A stretch of DNA of 64,000 nucleotides from Silene conica (GCA_029255685.2 CM055317.2:77737460-77801459), one strand, 5' to 3'; numbered from the stretch's first letter, positions 11,508 to 24,389 are shown. Translations and numbers: made by a program. Notes: generated by a model not told the origin, from the sequence alone.

Positions 11508-12101
11508 GACCGTCCCCAAGCAGTGGTCGCGACCCGATTTTACTCTTAATCTTACCTTATTTATTTTTACTTACTTTCATCTTCCCAAGCAGAAAAGGTT
11601 ACGATTTAGATCATCAACCCGATTATTTTTCCACTTTTTAACATTTTCAATCATTTATCACATTTTCTACCCACCAAAATATCTCTTTTACCCATCATTT
11701 TTTTATTTTTTTACTCTTGAACCAATAAAAATTGTCCACATAGTGGTCATAAATAAGAGTAAGGATCCTCTCCATTTCTCGAAAAGAAATGGAGGTCCAT
11801 TACTTCTCAACGGTTCGGATTAAATTTGGGAACGATCGGATGGTTGTAGATTTATTTAGAAATAAAAAGGTAAATGAAAGAGATTGGAATATATAATATA
11901 GTAATGTTTGTGAGAAGAAATGGAGAGGATCCATTTCCCATAAATATGGTCACAAATGTTCAACAATGGTCACAAATTGACCTTGGTTGATCATATTGTC
12001 ACAAATTAGCAAAGTAGTCATCAATTAATTAGCTTAATTATCCCACTAACCATGACCAAACAAGGTCATGGTCACCCTCATAACCTTGCTTGGGGATGGT
12101 C
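11508..12101. mobile_element. PIF/Harbinger-like MITE (GACCGTCCCCAAGC ends), copy A
   Basis: The left end GACCGTCCCCAAGC and the inverted right end GACCATCCCCAAGC are near-perfect terminal repeats flanked by TTA (11505-11507 and 12102-12104), the 3-bp duplication of PIF/Harbinger elements. A second copy of the family lies at 38487-38891. Another MITE is nested inside at 11756-11938. Confidence 0.75.
11756..11938. mobile_element. Nested MITE with GGATCCTCTCC ends and 8-bp duplication
   Basis: Both ends carry GGATCCTCTCCATTTCT in inverted orientation. CATAAATA flanks the element on both sides (11748-11755 and 11939-11946). It is inserted in Harbinger-like copy A and so is younger than it. The 8-bp duplication fits hAT, or a Mutator-like element with one flank base unmatched. 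Confidence 0.75.
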
Positions 12102-12270
12102 TTATATCTCACTAATCTCACCATGTTGTTGTACTCTCTAACAGTCAAATGGTTGAGTTTACTTTTCGATGAAAATAAATAACTATGTATTAATTCTGTT
12201 TTACTTTTAATTAATTGTATATTTCGAATAATAAAATAAATAGAAATACAGCTAATTATAATCGATAGAC

Positions 12271-12658
12271 TGTTGATATTATGATATCAGTCCTCAGTCA
12301 TTGCTACACTGCTGCTGGCTTCTTCCTGTTGATTCCTTCTTCACTTCTGCTTAACTGCTCACTCTGATATTATTACTGCTGACTTTCATCCAGGCTGTAG
12401 GCAGTTGAGGTTGTTACAGAAGTTGTTAGAAAGTTTGTTAGGAAGTTTGTTGTAGATATTTTCTTACATACAAGATATTTTGGATACATACTTGTATATA
12501 TATAGTCATACATGTACATTCATAATTAAGCTTGATCAATATACATCAGAACATTATTTACTCTCTTTGTTCAACCATTTGATCAATTGTTTACTCTCTT
12601 TGTTCAACCATTTGATCAATTGTTTACATCTGCAAATCATCAAACCTGCAATTTAACA
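12271..12658 (+). repeat. 5' LTR of the copia element
   Basis: 388 bp, TGTTGATA...TTAACA. It contains a tandemly duplicated 33-bp segment (about 12557-12622) and a TATATATATAG stretch that may serve as the TATA element. Confidence 0.95.
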
Positions 12659-12805
12659 TGGTACCATCGTCAATTGATCCTGATTAAGTGATTAAATCAA
12701 TCATTTCTGTGATTCAACATTCAATTTTCTGCATAATTCTTGCATTTCTTTCTGAAAACACAAACAAAATCAAACAACATCACACTTCTTCCGCTGCGTT
12801 CATCA

Positions 12806-15800
12806 ATGGCGCCTACAACTACTGGTTCTGCTACTGATTCAGTTTACAAAGATCCACTATATCTTACCACAGGAGATCAGAATACTCTCCAGCTTCTCCC
12901 GCAAGTATTCTCTGGCAAAGCTTTTCTTCATTGGTCCAGGAATATGCGGATTGCATTAATCTCAAAAAATAAACTCGGTTTCATTAATGGAACCTTTCCT
13001 CAACCTGCTGCTGATAATGCTAAATATCATGACTGGATCAGAATAGACTACACTGTTATGCGTTGGATCCAGTTTTCTCTGGCTGAAGACATTGCTAAAA
13101 GTTTTTATTATGTAACTTCTAGCAAACAGCTATGGGAGGAATTGAATGAGCGTTTTAATCAATCCAGTGCTCCGTTTCTTTATCAACTCAGGCAAGATAT
13201 TGCTCAAATCAAGCAGGTTGATCTTACTGTAGCAGAATATTATGCCAAATTACGTTCAGGATGGGAAGACATCAGGTCTCTTGATCCTCTTCCTGAATGT
13301 GATTGTGGTGCTATTGCCACTTGTACCTGTAATCTTTTGAAGAAAATTGTTCAGAGAGAAAACACACATCACATTCTGGATTTTCTTATGGGATTACATA
13401 AGAAATATGATCCTATTCGCAATCAGATTCTTGCACTTGATCCTCTTCCTAATATCAATCAAGTTTATGCAAAGATTCATCAAGCTGAAGTTCAGATCAG
13501 TATTACTAATGCTTCTGATACTGTTCTGAACACTGATAGCATTGCTTTGGCTGCTACTCAAACATATGCTAAGAATGTTTGGAGACGTGACAATAAGAAG
13601 GTTAGGTATGATAAGCCTGATGTTTTAGGTGCTGATGGTGAGAGACCTGTATATTACTGTACCAGGTGTAACAAGAATGGCCATTCTCTTGAGTTTTGTT
13701 GGGTGCATAAGAGAGAGCAGGCCAAAAGAGGCAATGTTCAGCAGAAAAACACAGCTCCTACATTTGTTTCTGCAAAACCTGATGCTGAGAAGTGGTTTGC
13801 AGGGAATGTTGAGGAGGTGCAGGGTTATGAAATGGATACACCACTGGAGATTCAGGAGACACCAATGATCAATGCAGCCTTAGTTCAAGCCATAGCTAAG
13901 GAAGTTTTTAAACTGCAGTGTCAAAATACTGCTACCACCAGTGTTTCATCTCACACTCCAGGTATCCTTCTTGCTGCCAGTGCTCACATTCAACAACATA
14001 CTTTAATTAATGCAAATTGGATCATTGATTCTGGTGCTTCAGATCACATGACGTATAACTTGACTAATCAGCATAATGTTCAGCACTTAGTTAAGTCTTT
14101 ATCAGTCACATTACCTGATGGACAGACCAAATCAGTGCATTCTATTGGTGATGTTCACATATCAGACAAACTGACCTTACACAAAGTACTTTACCTTCCT
14201 GAATTTAGACATAATTTGCTTTCCCTAGGGAAACTTCTGGCCACACCTGGATTATGTGCTAACTTTCATAATCATGGGTGTTTTATCCAGGACAGTACAA
14301 CTAATGAGGTCCTTTGCTCTGGTCAGAAGCTTGCTGGCATTTATCATCTCCATAGTATGTCTAAGAATAATGATAATAACTGTAAACAGGCTATGTTTAG
14401 CACTAGTTCTTATGCTAATCTTGTGGCATCCACTGATGTTTACTTTCTGCATGCCAGACTAGGTCATAGTGCCTTGGCAACCATGAGACATGTAAAAGAT
14501 TTACCTTCTGTTTCATTCAATGATAACAGTTTCCACTGTGATACTTGTTTAATGGCCAAGCATCACAAGAGTCCTTTTCCTATCAGTACCTCTGTAACTC
14601 ATGCTCCTTTTGATCTTATACATGTTGATCTTTGGGGAGGGTATAGGGTTTTGGCTTTAAATGGTGCATCTTATTTTTTGACAATAGTGGATGATTATAG
14701 TAGAGTAACTTGGACCATGCTTCTGAAACATAAAGATTTAGTATGCCAAACCATGGATCATTTTCTATCCTATGTCAAAACCCAATTTAATACCAAGGTT
14801 AAGGCCATAAGGTCAGATAATGGTACTGAAATCCTTCAAGAGGGATGTGCTATTCTCTTTGCTGCCAATGGAATTGTACATCAAACATCAATTCCTGGCA
14901 ATCCTCAGCAAAATGGGAGAGTGGAGAGAAAGCATAGGCATCTTTTGGAAGTTGCTAGAGCTTTAAGACACCAAGCTGGTTTACCAAAGAAGTTTTGGGG
15001 AGACATGATATTGGCAGCAACACACATTATCAACCTATTGCCTACTGCAGTTTTGAAATGGTGCACACCACATGAACTCCTTTTTAACACCCCTGTGGAT
15101 TACACACATCTCAAAGTGATAGGGTGTCTTTGCTATGCTGCAAAACATGAAGGTGATAAATTTGAAGACAGAGCTAGCAGATGTATTCTTCTTGGGTATC
15201 CAATGGGAAAGAAGGGATAAAGATTATATAATCTGGCCAGCCATAAAACAGTTTACAGTAGAGATGTTGTGTTCAGGGAGAATGTCTTTCCATTTCTCAA
15301 CCCTGAGCTTGCACAACAAGGTCAAACTAAGTTCACAAATCAACATGTTTCTTCATTTTTAGAAGAAGAACAGATTCCTGCAAATAATAGTACTCTTGAA
15401 AATAATATGACTATTACTACAACAAATAATCACAGCAATAATACCACTTCTATAAATAATACAAAAAACAATATTGATAGCAATGCAACCACTGGTTTGC
15501 ACACCACTGCAACCAGTGGTACCAGTGATAGTTCAGCAAGAGAACATCAGACAGACAACATGAGGAAGTCCACCAGATCTAGGCAGTTTTCTACCAAATT
15601 GACTGGTTTTGATTGCAAAGGTGTGCCACCATCTATCACAGATGTATCTGGTGCTCCAGATAATCATACTGCCTTGAGTGCAGTACTGCAATTAGATGGG
15701 TATTCTGACAGCTATAAGTCTGCCTGTTTCAATGTGTGCTCTCAATATGAGCCATCTACTTATCATCAGGCCAAGGATAACCCTGATTGGCAGAGAGCAA

Positions 15801-17392
15801 TGAAGAGTGATATTGATGCTTTAGAGGCAAATCACACATGGGAAATTACACCTTTGCCACCTGGAAAAAGAGCCATTGGTGCTAAATGGGTATACAAAAT
15901 TAAGTTCAATCCCAATGGATCCATTGAGAGGTATAAGGCTAGACTAGTAGCCAAGGGTTATAGTCAGATTGAGGGTAAGGATTATAAGCACACCTTCAGT
16001 CCAGTAGCCAAATTTACCACTGTGAGATGTATTATAGCAATTGCTGCAGCCAGAAATTGGGCATTATACCAGTTAGATATTAACAATGCCTTCTTACATG
16101 GTTTCTTAGAGGAAGAGGTATACATGAGGAAACCAGAGGGCTATAATAAAGGAAATCCAAATGATGTTTGTCTACTGAAAAGATCTTTGTATGGTCTTAA
16201 GCAAGCATCAAGACAATGGAATCTTGAATTGTCCAAATTCCTTACTCAAAATGGCTATACACAAGCAAAGTCAGATTATTCCTTATTCACGAAAGGATAC
16301 TCAACATCTCATGTTATCATTGTGGTTTATGTAGATGATTTACTGATCACAGGAAGTGACCAGTCAGAAATTCACAACATCAAACAGCTTCTACACAAAG
16401 CTTTCACCATCAAGGATTTGGGGGAATTGAGGTATTTTCTTGGTATTGAGGTTGCTAGGTCAGCATCTGGTATTCTATTGAATCAGAGGAAGTACATAGT
16501 TGACATACTCCATGATTCTCAAATGACTGAAGCAAAACCAGCAAGCTTTCCTTTTCCTACTGGTCAGAAACTAGCAGTAGATGAGGGTAAGTTGCTAGAG
16601 AAGCCAGAAATCTATAGACGAATTGTAGGGAGATTGTTGTACCTAACGCTTACTAGACCAGATATTAGCTATAGTGTGCAGCAACTGAGCCAGTTCTTAA
16701 GTGAACCAAGACAACCTCATCTTAATGCTGCTCTATATTTGGTCAGATATCTCAAAGGGACATTAAATTCTGGTTTGTTCTATTCTGCTCACAGTGAACT
16801 TGCTCTTCACGGATACTGTGATGCGGATTGGGGATCTTGTGTAAGCACTGGAAGATCTCTAACTGGTTATTGCATTTTTCTTGGCAAGTCTTTGGTCTCA
16901 TGGAAGACAAAGAAACAAGCCACTGTTAGCAAATCCAGTGCAGAGTCTGAATATAGGAGTATGAGTCAGACATCAAGTGAGTTAGTTTGGCTTACTGCAT
17001 TACTTAAAGAACTACAAATCATTGTGCCAACTCCTATTACACTGTACTGTCATAACAAATCTGCTCAACATATAGCAGAAAATCCTGTTTTTCATGAAAG
17101 AACTAAGCATATCAATTTGGATTGTCATTACATAAGAGAGCAAATAACTGCTGGTTTGATCAAGACATCTCATGTTTCTACTACTCAACAACTTGCTGAT
17201 GTTCTAACTAAAGCATTGGGAGTACATCAGCATCATTATCTTATTGGCAAGTTGGGTCTTGTGGAAGTTCCACCTGATTCCAACTTGAAGGGGGATGTTG
17301 ATATTATGATATCAGTCCTCAGTCATTGCTACACTGCTGCTGGCTTCTTCCTGTTGATTCCTTCTTCACTTCTGCTTAACTGCTCACTCTGA
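12806..17392 (+). pseudogene. Copia gag-pol polyprotein, one in-frame stop
   Basis: A single frame runs from ATG 12806 to 17392, broken only by a TAA at 15218-15220 in the integrase C-terminal part (GYPMGKKG-stop-RLYNL, where a tyrosine codon is usual). In order: UBN2-type gag; CCHC knuckle CTRCNKNGHSLEFC; aspartic protease WIIDSGASDHMT; integrase zinc region (HARLGH...CDTC) and DDE core (VDLWGG, IRSDNGTE, PQQNGRVERKH); reverse transcriptase with QLDINNAFLHG and the catalytic YVDDLL; RNase H with GYCDADWGSC and SKSSAESEY. It would form virus-like particles, copy the element RNA and integrate it. The nonsense codon separates gag-PR-most of IN from RT-RH, so this copy would need readthrough or help in trans. 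The frame ends inside the 3' LTR. The sublineage was not assigned. Confidence 0.95.
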
Positions 17393-17683
17393 TATTATTA
17401 CTGCTGACTTGAATCCAGGCTGTAGGCAGTTGAGGTTGTTACAGAAGTTGTTAGAAAGTTTGTTAGGAAGTTTGTTGTAGATATTTTCTTACATACAAGA
17501 TATTTTGGATACATACTTGTATATATATAGTCATACATGTACATTCATAATTAAGCTTGATCAATATACATCAGAACATTATTTACTCTCTTTGTTCAAC
17601 CATTTGATCAATTGTTTACTCTCTTTGTTCAACCATTTGATCAATTGTTTACATCTGCAAATCATCAAACCTGCAATTTAACA
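17296..17683 (+). repeat. 3' LTR of the copia element
   Basis: 388 bp, identical in length to the 5' LTR; the only differences seen are in GACTTGAATCC versus GACTTTCATCC. Preceded by the polypurine tract at 17287-17295. Confidence 0.95.
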
Positions 17684-17688
17684 TAGAC

Positions 17689-18631
17689 TCATAGTTTTTA
17701 ATAGGTCGTATAAAAACTTCTCATCCTCACATACTCTCAAGTCTCACTAAACATGGACACAAGTGCGGGCTGACCAAACTGCCCCGACCCAATCGACCAG
17801 TGTACGTTAATCATCTTCGAGATGCTGCTCCCCCAACAAAGCATGTTCAGATCATCACACCATTAGCTCGTGTGGTGCTCTCGGGCTCACTCCCCACCAA
17901 TCAGGCCCGCTTCTAGGCCGGAAACATACCACATAAGTGTAAATAAACTTTAATAGAGGTAATGCTCCCATTACACATATATACCAGAAAGCACAAAACT
18001 TAGTTAGTGCGGAGTATATGATATTAATCTCGACATAATTAAATTGGCTCTAAGTCGCGTCCACACATGAAAAACCATATAATTTTATCATAATTCAATT
18101 AACCAACAAAAACAAATATTCTAGAATCCTCTAGTACATAAAGTAATAAAAAAAATATAAATTTATTTCCTTTTTATCCTCTAAATGATTCTCTTAAAGA
18201 AATAAACCAATGACATTCTGGACAAGTGGTCCGTAATTAACTAAATTATTAATTAAAAAAAGGTGCTTAGGATAGGATATTTGTGGTGTTATAATTCCTT
18301 AATTAATCCTGGTTGTACACATCTAGTTGCCCTTCCACTTTAAAAGTTAAATGAAATTGCTTAGGATAGGATATTATGTGATGGATTTGACTTACGCAGT
18401 ATTAATTTGTCTTCATATATCATCATCAAATTTACAAAAATTTATGGGAGTAAGACATACGTTACAAATTAAATCGAATTAAGTAACGTCCAAATTGATA
18501 AATAAGATAAAAACAAAATATTACTCCGAATATATTTTACTTTTTTCTCTCTACCTACTTTAATATTAATTAACCCGTTTTCAGTTTGTAAAGATATATT
18601 CGTCTTCGATTGGACTTTTTGTTAAATTAAT
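17689..18631. other. Intergenic, no feature recognised
   Basis: AT-rich unique-looking sequence between the copia element and a Mutator-like MITE. No coding frame or repeat boundary is supported. A TTAGGATAGGATATT word is repeated at about 18268 and 18360. Confidence 0.45.
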
Positions 18632-18823
18632 TAGTAAGTCTTGCTTGTGACGGGCACCGTTTGTGTCAAATATTTTGTGAGATAAAATGGATACAAAATG
18701 AGTTAGTTGAGAAAGGGATCACATGAATAATGTCGAAGAGAGTAAAAAAGTGGGTATTTTATGAAGAAAACGGTATCCGTCACAAGCTTGTGACAGTACT
18801 GCGGTCACAGATGAGAATTTGTG
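18632..18823. mobile_element. Mutator-like MITE (AGTCTTGCTTGYGACGG family), copy 1
   Basis: It shares its whole length with the copies at 34899-35090 and 36799-36993, including the GGATATTTTGTGAGATAAAAT-like left part and the GAAAACGGTATCCGTCACAA right part. Ends are TAGTAAGTCTTGCTTG and GAGAATTTGTG. The flanks here show no clear duplication; the family is classed from the 9-bp duplication of the copy at 36799. Confidence 0.75.
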
Positions 18824-19208
18824 CAATATAAATGGGGTGGAGGCCCTGGAGGGAGTAGTGAGTTGTGTAAATTAATATGGAGGTAAGTTATTGGATTATT
18901 GTAAAGCAAGTTGTAGATACTAATTAGACGACATGTCGACAGCTGAATCAGTCCATCTTGCAAGTATAAGTGTATAACCTTCACCCGTACGCCATTAAAT
19001 ACCAAAGAGAGAATTTGTTTCATTTTTGTAATTGTCAATCCTCAATCATGACCTTTCATGCTACCACGTTACTGAGTACCGTACTTCTTCATATTCTAAG
19101 TCAGCTATATGCATTAAATCTCCCCGCCTCCCATCCGAGTCTATTTTGAGAGCATATACGAGAACGTAAATTAGACTCCGTTATATATATTGCATAAAAT
19201 CATTTAAT

Positions 19209-20050
19209 ATTGTTGGAACATTTAAATTGATGATGACAAGTCCTTGTTAATTGTTTGTTCTGAAATATCATGTTTAGTGTTCAAAGCAAAACAAATGAAT
19301 TGAAGAACAAAGCAAATCAAGATGACATTCATGGTGTTTCAAACATGATCAAAAAGGACAATACAAGCCAAAAACAATCTCTCAAATAGCCTTAGTCGAA
19401 AATGTAAGAGTATGTGGAACATTCACCAAGTTTCAACTTAACTAGGCAACAGTCCATCAGACTGTTTCATCTGATATAGCATGGAAAATTTTAAGACTAG
19501 AAAAATTATTTCAAGAATTTTGCAAAAGAGTTTCTTAGTTTTTCAAGTAACATATTTGTTAAAACTGATTTGTGAAAAACAACTCCTTTTTTGGCTCGCA
19601 CAAAATGAAACGAAAAACACGTTTGAGCCATGGTATACCTCACTTGCAATAAGATTAAAAGTTTTGAAAAGTTTTCATTTAGATGCAAGTAGATACTTGA
19701 GAATTGTGTAAAGAAATATTTGGAAACAAATCAGATTTGCTTTAATGTAGCCAATAAAAACTGAACAACTCTTTTTGCTTCTCAAAAGGTTTAGCTAATA
19801 TCCAATGGATAAAGGGAAAAGTGGTGTAATAACCATGTTTTGGGTAAACCTATTACATGACTTTTACACTATAAAAGCAACCCTTTGTGTTCATTAAATG
19901 TTAAGGCTTTACAAACATTTATTGTTAATTGTGATTTTGCAAGTTGCCAGTCTCCTGTATTATTGTTATAAAGTTTCTGTACAGACCAAGTTGTTATAAA
20001 TAATTTCCTTAAGTTTTGCATATTATTCCTTTCCTATGATTAGAAAATCC
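19209..20050 (+). repeat. Putative truncated copia (SIRE-like) LTR
   Basis: It starts TGTTGGAACATTTAAATTGA with a downstream GATGATGACAAG, typical of one class of long copia LTRs, and has a TATA-like CACTATAAAAGC near 19867-19878. No matching second LTR or clear CA end was found. The right limit is approximate. This is a pattern-based call. Confidence 0.4.
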
Positions 20051-22389
20051 ATCATATTTCTCAAAAACGATAATGGTTCACAAAATGGCTGCACGTGTAT
20101 TTAATTATAATTCTTGGAAGTTGTAACATGATGTTTGATTGTTGGGATCGTAAGTTATGTAAGTTTTATACAAAAGTTTAATCAAATATGAATTATGTGA
20201 TGTGACCACGTGGTAACCTGATATGGCATTAGTGACATGTATAGTAGGCATTCGGAATGAATATGAACCTCACTATATGATATTGTAACCTGGCTGATTT
20301 CATCGAGTTTATATAAAATCGTTTCAGTAATACAAACGCTCATATTTTCTAATGTTAAGACCTCAAAATAATGAAGTAATGTTCGTGTTGATGTTCTTTC
20401 ATATATTTATGGTATATCGTTGTCTGGCTCACTGAGTTAATAATCTTTCTAACATCTTCATGTATATTGTTATGTCACAAACTGAATTGCTTTGCTATGT
20501 TTAAGATCTGATCATAATATCTTGAGTTATTAACTGGTGGACGTGTGATTTATGGAAGTACTAGTTTGTGAATTTGTTTACTTTTACCGTTAAATTTTCA
20601 TAGTTCATGGGCTACAATTTACAAGAAAAATGTTTTAGTAAAGAAGAGTCAGAATAACTCTATGTAATCTTGTTTCGATCTATAGCTTCTAACATTGTCT
20701 TTTGGCTCATATTTATAAATTGTCACAAATTACCAGTTTAATGTTCCAAAAGTCTCAAAATGATTTCAAAGTAATGATCATCCATGATAGTGCTTGATGC
20801 TTTGATAATTATGGTGATTGCAACATGACAAATTCGGTAGTTACGCTTTGATGAAATCCCGCTTGAATGTTTAATTACTGCGCATTGTATAAAATTTCTT
20901 ATTGTGCAAATCATATATAATAATAGTTCCATGATAAATGATGTAATATGAGTGGACGGGGAATGTGCCAAAGTGAAATATAGTAACTAATTGATATCTG
21001 GGAATGTTAAAAACGATCTTGCGAAGTCTATGAGTTATGTATGTCTTGTGAGGCATGTCCATGTTCCATGTTTAATTACGTTAATTAATTTTGCTCTATG
21101 TCTTTTTCTAAATATGGTTCTGCTTCAAAAATATGTTTATAAACATGAAACGTTTTAAATTGTCAATTATGAACTATGAGTTTTCTTGATTATTTATGTA
21201 GTTGTAAATACTAGCTTGCGATGAAATTTCGTGGGTGTGTAAGTGTTGCCTAGTCTGAATCTGTTTTACTGCATAACACGATCCTATCGACCCTAATACG
21301 TTATTGTTGTTCGAGGTTATATGTTATATGATAATTGATATGAGTCTCTTTTGAGTACTGATTTGAGTTGAATTATAGTAGTTGTCCTTTTATTTTGATA
21401 GTTAAAATTTTCTGTTGATGAGATAATTCTTTTGTTTGTAAGATGGGTAAGCTTGTGGTAATTGATTAGTTGCGTTATGTAAGATGATTCGGTATTAGAT
21501 TTGTTGGTATAGCATACAAGTTCTGGCTTTATGAACTGTGAAATCATAAGTATACATACAAGCATGTTAATGAATTTGGTTAAGACGTGTACGTTGTCAT
21601 GTTAATCAAACTGTTGGGATAGAGGTTGAGGAGACTGAGTCGCTCTTGCGACTAGGACAAAGACAATAAATGATGTTGTGCTGAGATTGAGATTGCAGTC
21701 CAGTGTTTTATCGAGTTGTCGCATTCCTTGACCTTGACTAGTGGGTGAGTAGCTTAGAGTTTTACTCTTTAAGTGATGAGCAGTTTCTTTCATGGAACGT
21801 TTGACAATATTGGTATTGAAATCGAGATGATAATTGGTTACTGGTTTTGAGATATGAGTAATTAGGCCGTTGTGCCACATTGTGTTTACGGTCCGGTGTG
21901 ACATTGGTTATTGAGTTATATTCAGGGTTTGAAATCGATTTTGAAATGGAAGTTTTGATTTGCGATTTTGTTGCGCCTGTTCACTCACCCCTTGTCTTTG
22001 GTCTTAGGGTCGACGCTGAGAATGCGATACTTGGTTATTTGAAGTAAGTTTTTTTTTAGGGGTTACGGGGACGTAACCATGTTTCTAAGGAGGATAGGAT
22101 TGTAAAATCTTAGTGATTTATAACATGGCTAACTGGTATGTCGTGATTATTTGAATATACTTGATAACCTTGCTGCGTATGTTATGCACTAGATCGTATC
22201 TGTTGAAGTATCAGGTATTGCAGTTGTGTGTTAAACTTTGGGGACAAAGTTTTCTTAAGGGGGATAGAATGTAACATCTCGCGTAAAGTTTTCTTAAGCA
22301 TCACTTGTGATGCTTCATGCTTGCTAAGTGTTTCTTACCGTTATGGGGTGGTGAACTTCGGGACGAAGTTCAATTTAAGGGGGGAAGAC
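20051..22389. other. Decayed internal region of an LTR retroelement, non-coding
   Basis: No protein domain is recognisable. The right end holds three degenerate copies of a GGGACGAAGTT...AAGGGGGGAAGACTGTAATACC-type motif, at about 22066-22115, 22235-22285 and 22345-22400. Each resembles the polypurine tract and LTR start of Ty3/gypsy chromovirus (Tekay/Del-like) elements. The last directly precedes the LTR at 22390. The left part is AT-rich and unassigned. Confidence 0.45.
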
Positions 22390-23649
22390 TGTAATACCTC
22401 GAATTTTGGAGTCGGTAATTGAGTTCTACTTCGGTTCAAACGTTAGTTTCGAGTAAGTTAAAGTGTTGTTTTAAGGCTAGTAAGTGTATTGTTTTATATA
22501 TGCGATTTCTATACTTTTAATGTTCGTTTATGCTGTTATGGGGGATCGAACTCTAGACCCTTGACACGCTGGTTTGGGCCTTGGAAAACGTGCCTTCTTA
22601 GAGCCCACGACAAGTTACTAGATGATATCACAAACCCTAGCACACCCTTCCCTCAGCCACCCTTTAACACTCGTTCTAAACCTAAGACAAACCCTAATCT
22701 CCCTTTCAAACCTCACACAATCACAGCCGTCACATCAAAGGTGGGAATCTGACTGAACACGGTGGTCTAGGGTGGGTGCACGGTGGTTCGTTTTGACGGA
22801 GAAACTGGTAAGTCACGCGCATCACTGATCCGAGTAATATTTCATAGTTTTATATAGCACGTTTATTCATTCATATAACACCTCTAATCTGGGTTTTATT
22901 GTGTATATATGTAGTATAACATGTAAGGAACGTTTATTTTGCTTTTGGTCTCGGTTGTTGGTCGTTTAAGGTTGTCGTGAGGGGCAGGGAACACGGTGGC
23001 AGAAGGGTTGCTGTTGTCGTTTCTTTTTATTATTTTATACGGGTTCTGTAGTCAGGTGTTTGGGTAGCTGTTTGTGTCTTGGTTTGGGTTCTATGGTTAT
23101 GAGTCTCGGGTTAGGAGTGCAGTCGGGGTTCTGGGGTTCCAGGTAATGTCGGTTCGGTGGTCACAAGGTGGTAGGGTGTGGTGGCTTAAGGGAAGACCGT
23201 TGAGGGTGGTCAGGGGTGTCATTCTCGACATTCCTGCTGCTCTGTAGTCTCTTCGTGTACAGGGTGTTGGGAGTGGTAACACTGGTGACTCGGGGGAGGT
23301 CGGTACAGTGTTACCACGGTGGCTGGAGAGTCTGGTTGTAGGAGTGGTGTTAGGCGGCAGGGTTGGTGGTGTCGGGGCCTGAGAGATGCGTCGATGGGGA
23401 GTGTCGCGGGTCTGGTCAGGCAGTCCGTAGTGAACCAGGCCTGGTTTGGGGTCCTGGTTCACCGTGGCAGTGGGAGTCGAAGGGGTGTGGGTGTCCATGG
23501 TGGTAGCTGGTGGTTCTGGGCACGAGTAGCGGGGGTTGTTGGTGACGTAGCTGGTGGCGCGTGGTGGTTTGTAGGGGCTGTTTTGAGGAGTATGCGTGTG
23601 TCGAGTAAGGGGATGTCGTAGGGTGTCTTAAGTTGTTTCTTTTGTTGCT

Positions 23650-23651
23650 AA

Positions 23652-23717
<66 letters not shown>

Positions 23718-23735
23718 CATTATTACTATTATTAT
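23650..23735. repeat. (ATT)n microsatellite
   Basis: About 28 ATT units with a few interruptions, within the large LTR. Confidence 0.95.
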
Positions 23736-24225
23736 TAATGTTAATATTTTTTTTACCACTTTATTTATAATTGGCGTTAATTAGTTTTCTTACGAGTTTG
23801 GGGTCGTGTCATATATATATATCTACGAGTCGGGAATTATTTAAGTCATGGGATGTCAATATTTGGGAAGTTACCATTTTGGGAAAGTTTCTATTTATGG
23901 AAACTTTCCACTTTTGGAAGGTTGCTATTTATAGTAAGTACGTTCGTTAAGGGGTTCGTGAAGTTTGTTAATTCGTTGCATATATCTGTTTAGGTAGCGA
24001 GTTTCGAGTGGAACATTTCTAAGCATATCTCGGATTGTATCTGCGTTTCTGCTATTCCAGGTAGGGAAAGATACTGGTTTACAATGATGTGCAATCTGTT
24101 CTTATGTGTTAATAAGCATGTTTATGTTGTAATCTCATGTGAACGTTATATTGTGCTATTTATATCTTTTGAGACATTGTTACGATGTGAATATCTATAT
24201 ATATATATATTGGGTCTTGTGATAC

Positions 24226-24389
24226 GGTGTTGGATCGGTGCGGAGTATATATGGTGTTGGATCGGTGCGGAGTATATATGGTGTTGGATCGGTGCGGAGT
24301 ATATATGGTGTTGGATCGGTGCGGAGTATATATATGGCGTTGGATCGGTGCGGAGTTTATTTGGCGTTGGATCGGTGCGGAGTTTACTA
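24226..24389 (+). repeat. 27-bp minisatellite, six units
   Basis: Units start GGTGTTGGATCGGTGCGGAG followed by TATATAT. Four units are nearly identical (the fourth is 29 bp), and the last two share GGCGTTGG and TTTA variants. It lies in the large LTR. The period is a multiple of three, so spurious repetitive open frames result; they are not genes. Confidence 0.95.

Larger units (their letters stand above)
12271..17683 (+). mobile_element. Near-intact Ty1/copia LTR retrotransposon
   Basis: The 5,413-bp element has two 388-bp LTRs (12271-12658, 17296-17683) differing at only two adjacent-region positions, TG...CA ends, and a perfect 5-bp target duplication TAGAC (12266-12270, 17684-17688). The primer-binding site begins right after the 5' LTR (TGGTACC..., 12659) and the polypurine tract GAAGGGGGA directly precedes the 3' LTR. 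Two differences in 388 bp imply a recent insertion, well under a million years at usual plant rates. The domain order gag-protease-integrase-RT-RNase H is copia-type. Confidence 0.97.

Noticed and set aside
21602..21904. 100-codon minus-strand frame
   Set aside because: No recognisable domain and an LTR-element context; treated as chance.
23097..23621. Opposed open frames of 133 and 100 codons
   Set aside because: GC-rich LTR sequence with few stops by composition; low-complexity Pro/Thr and Gly/Val products with no domain.
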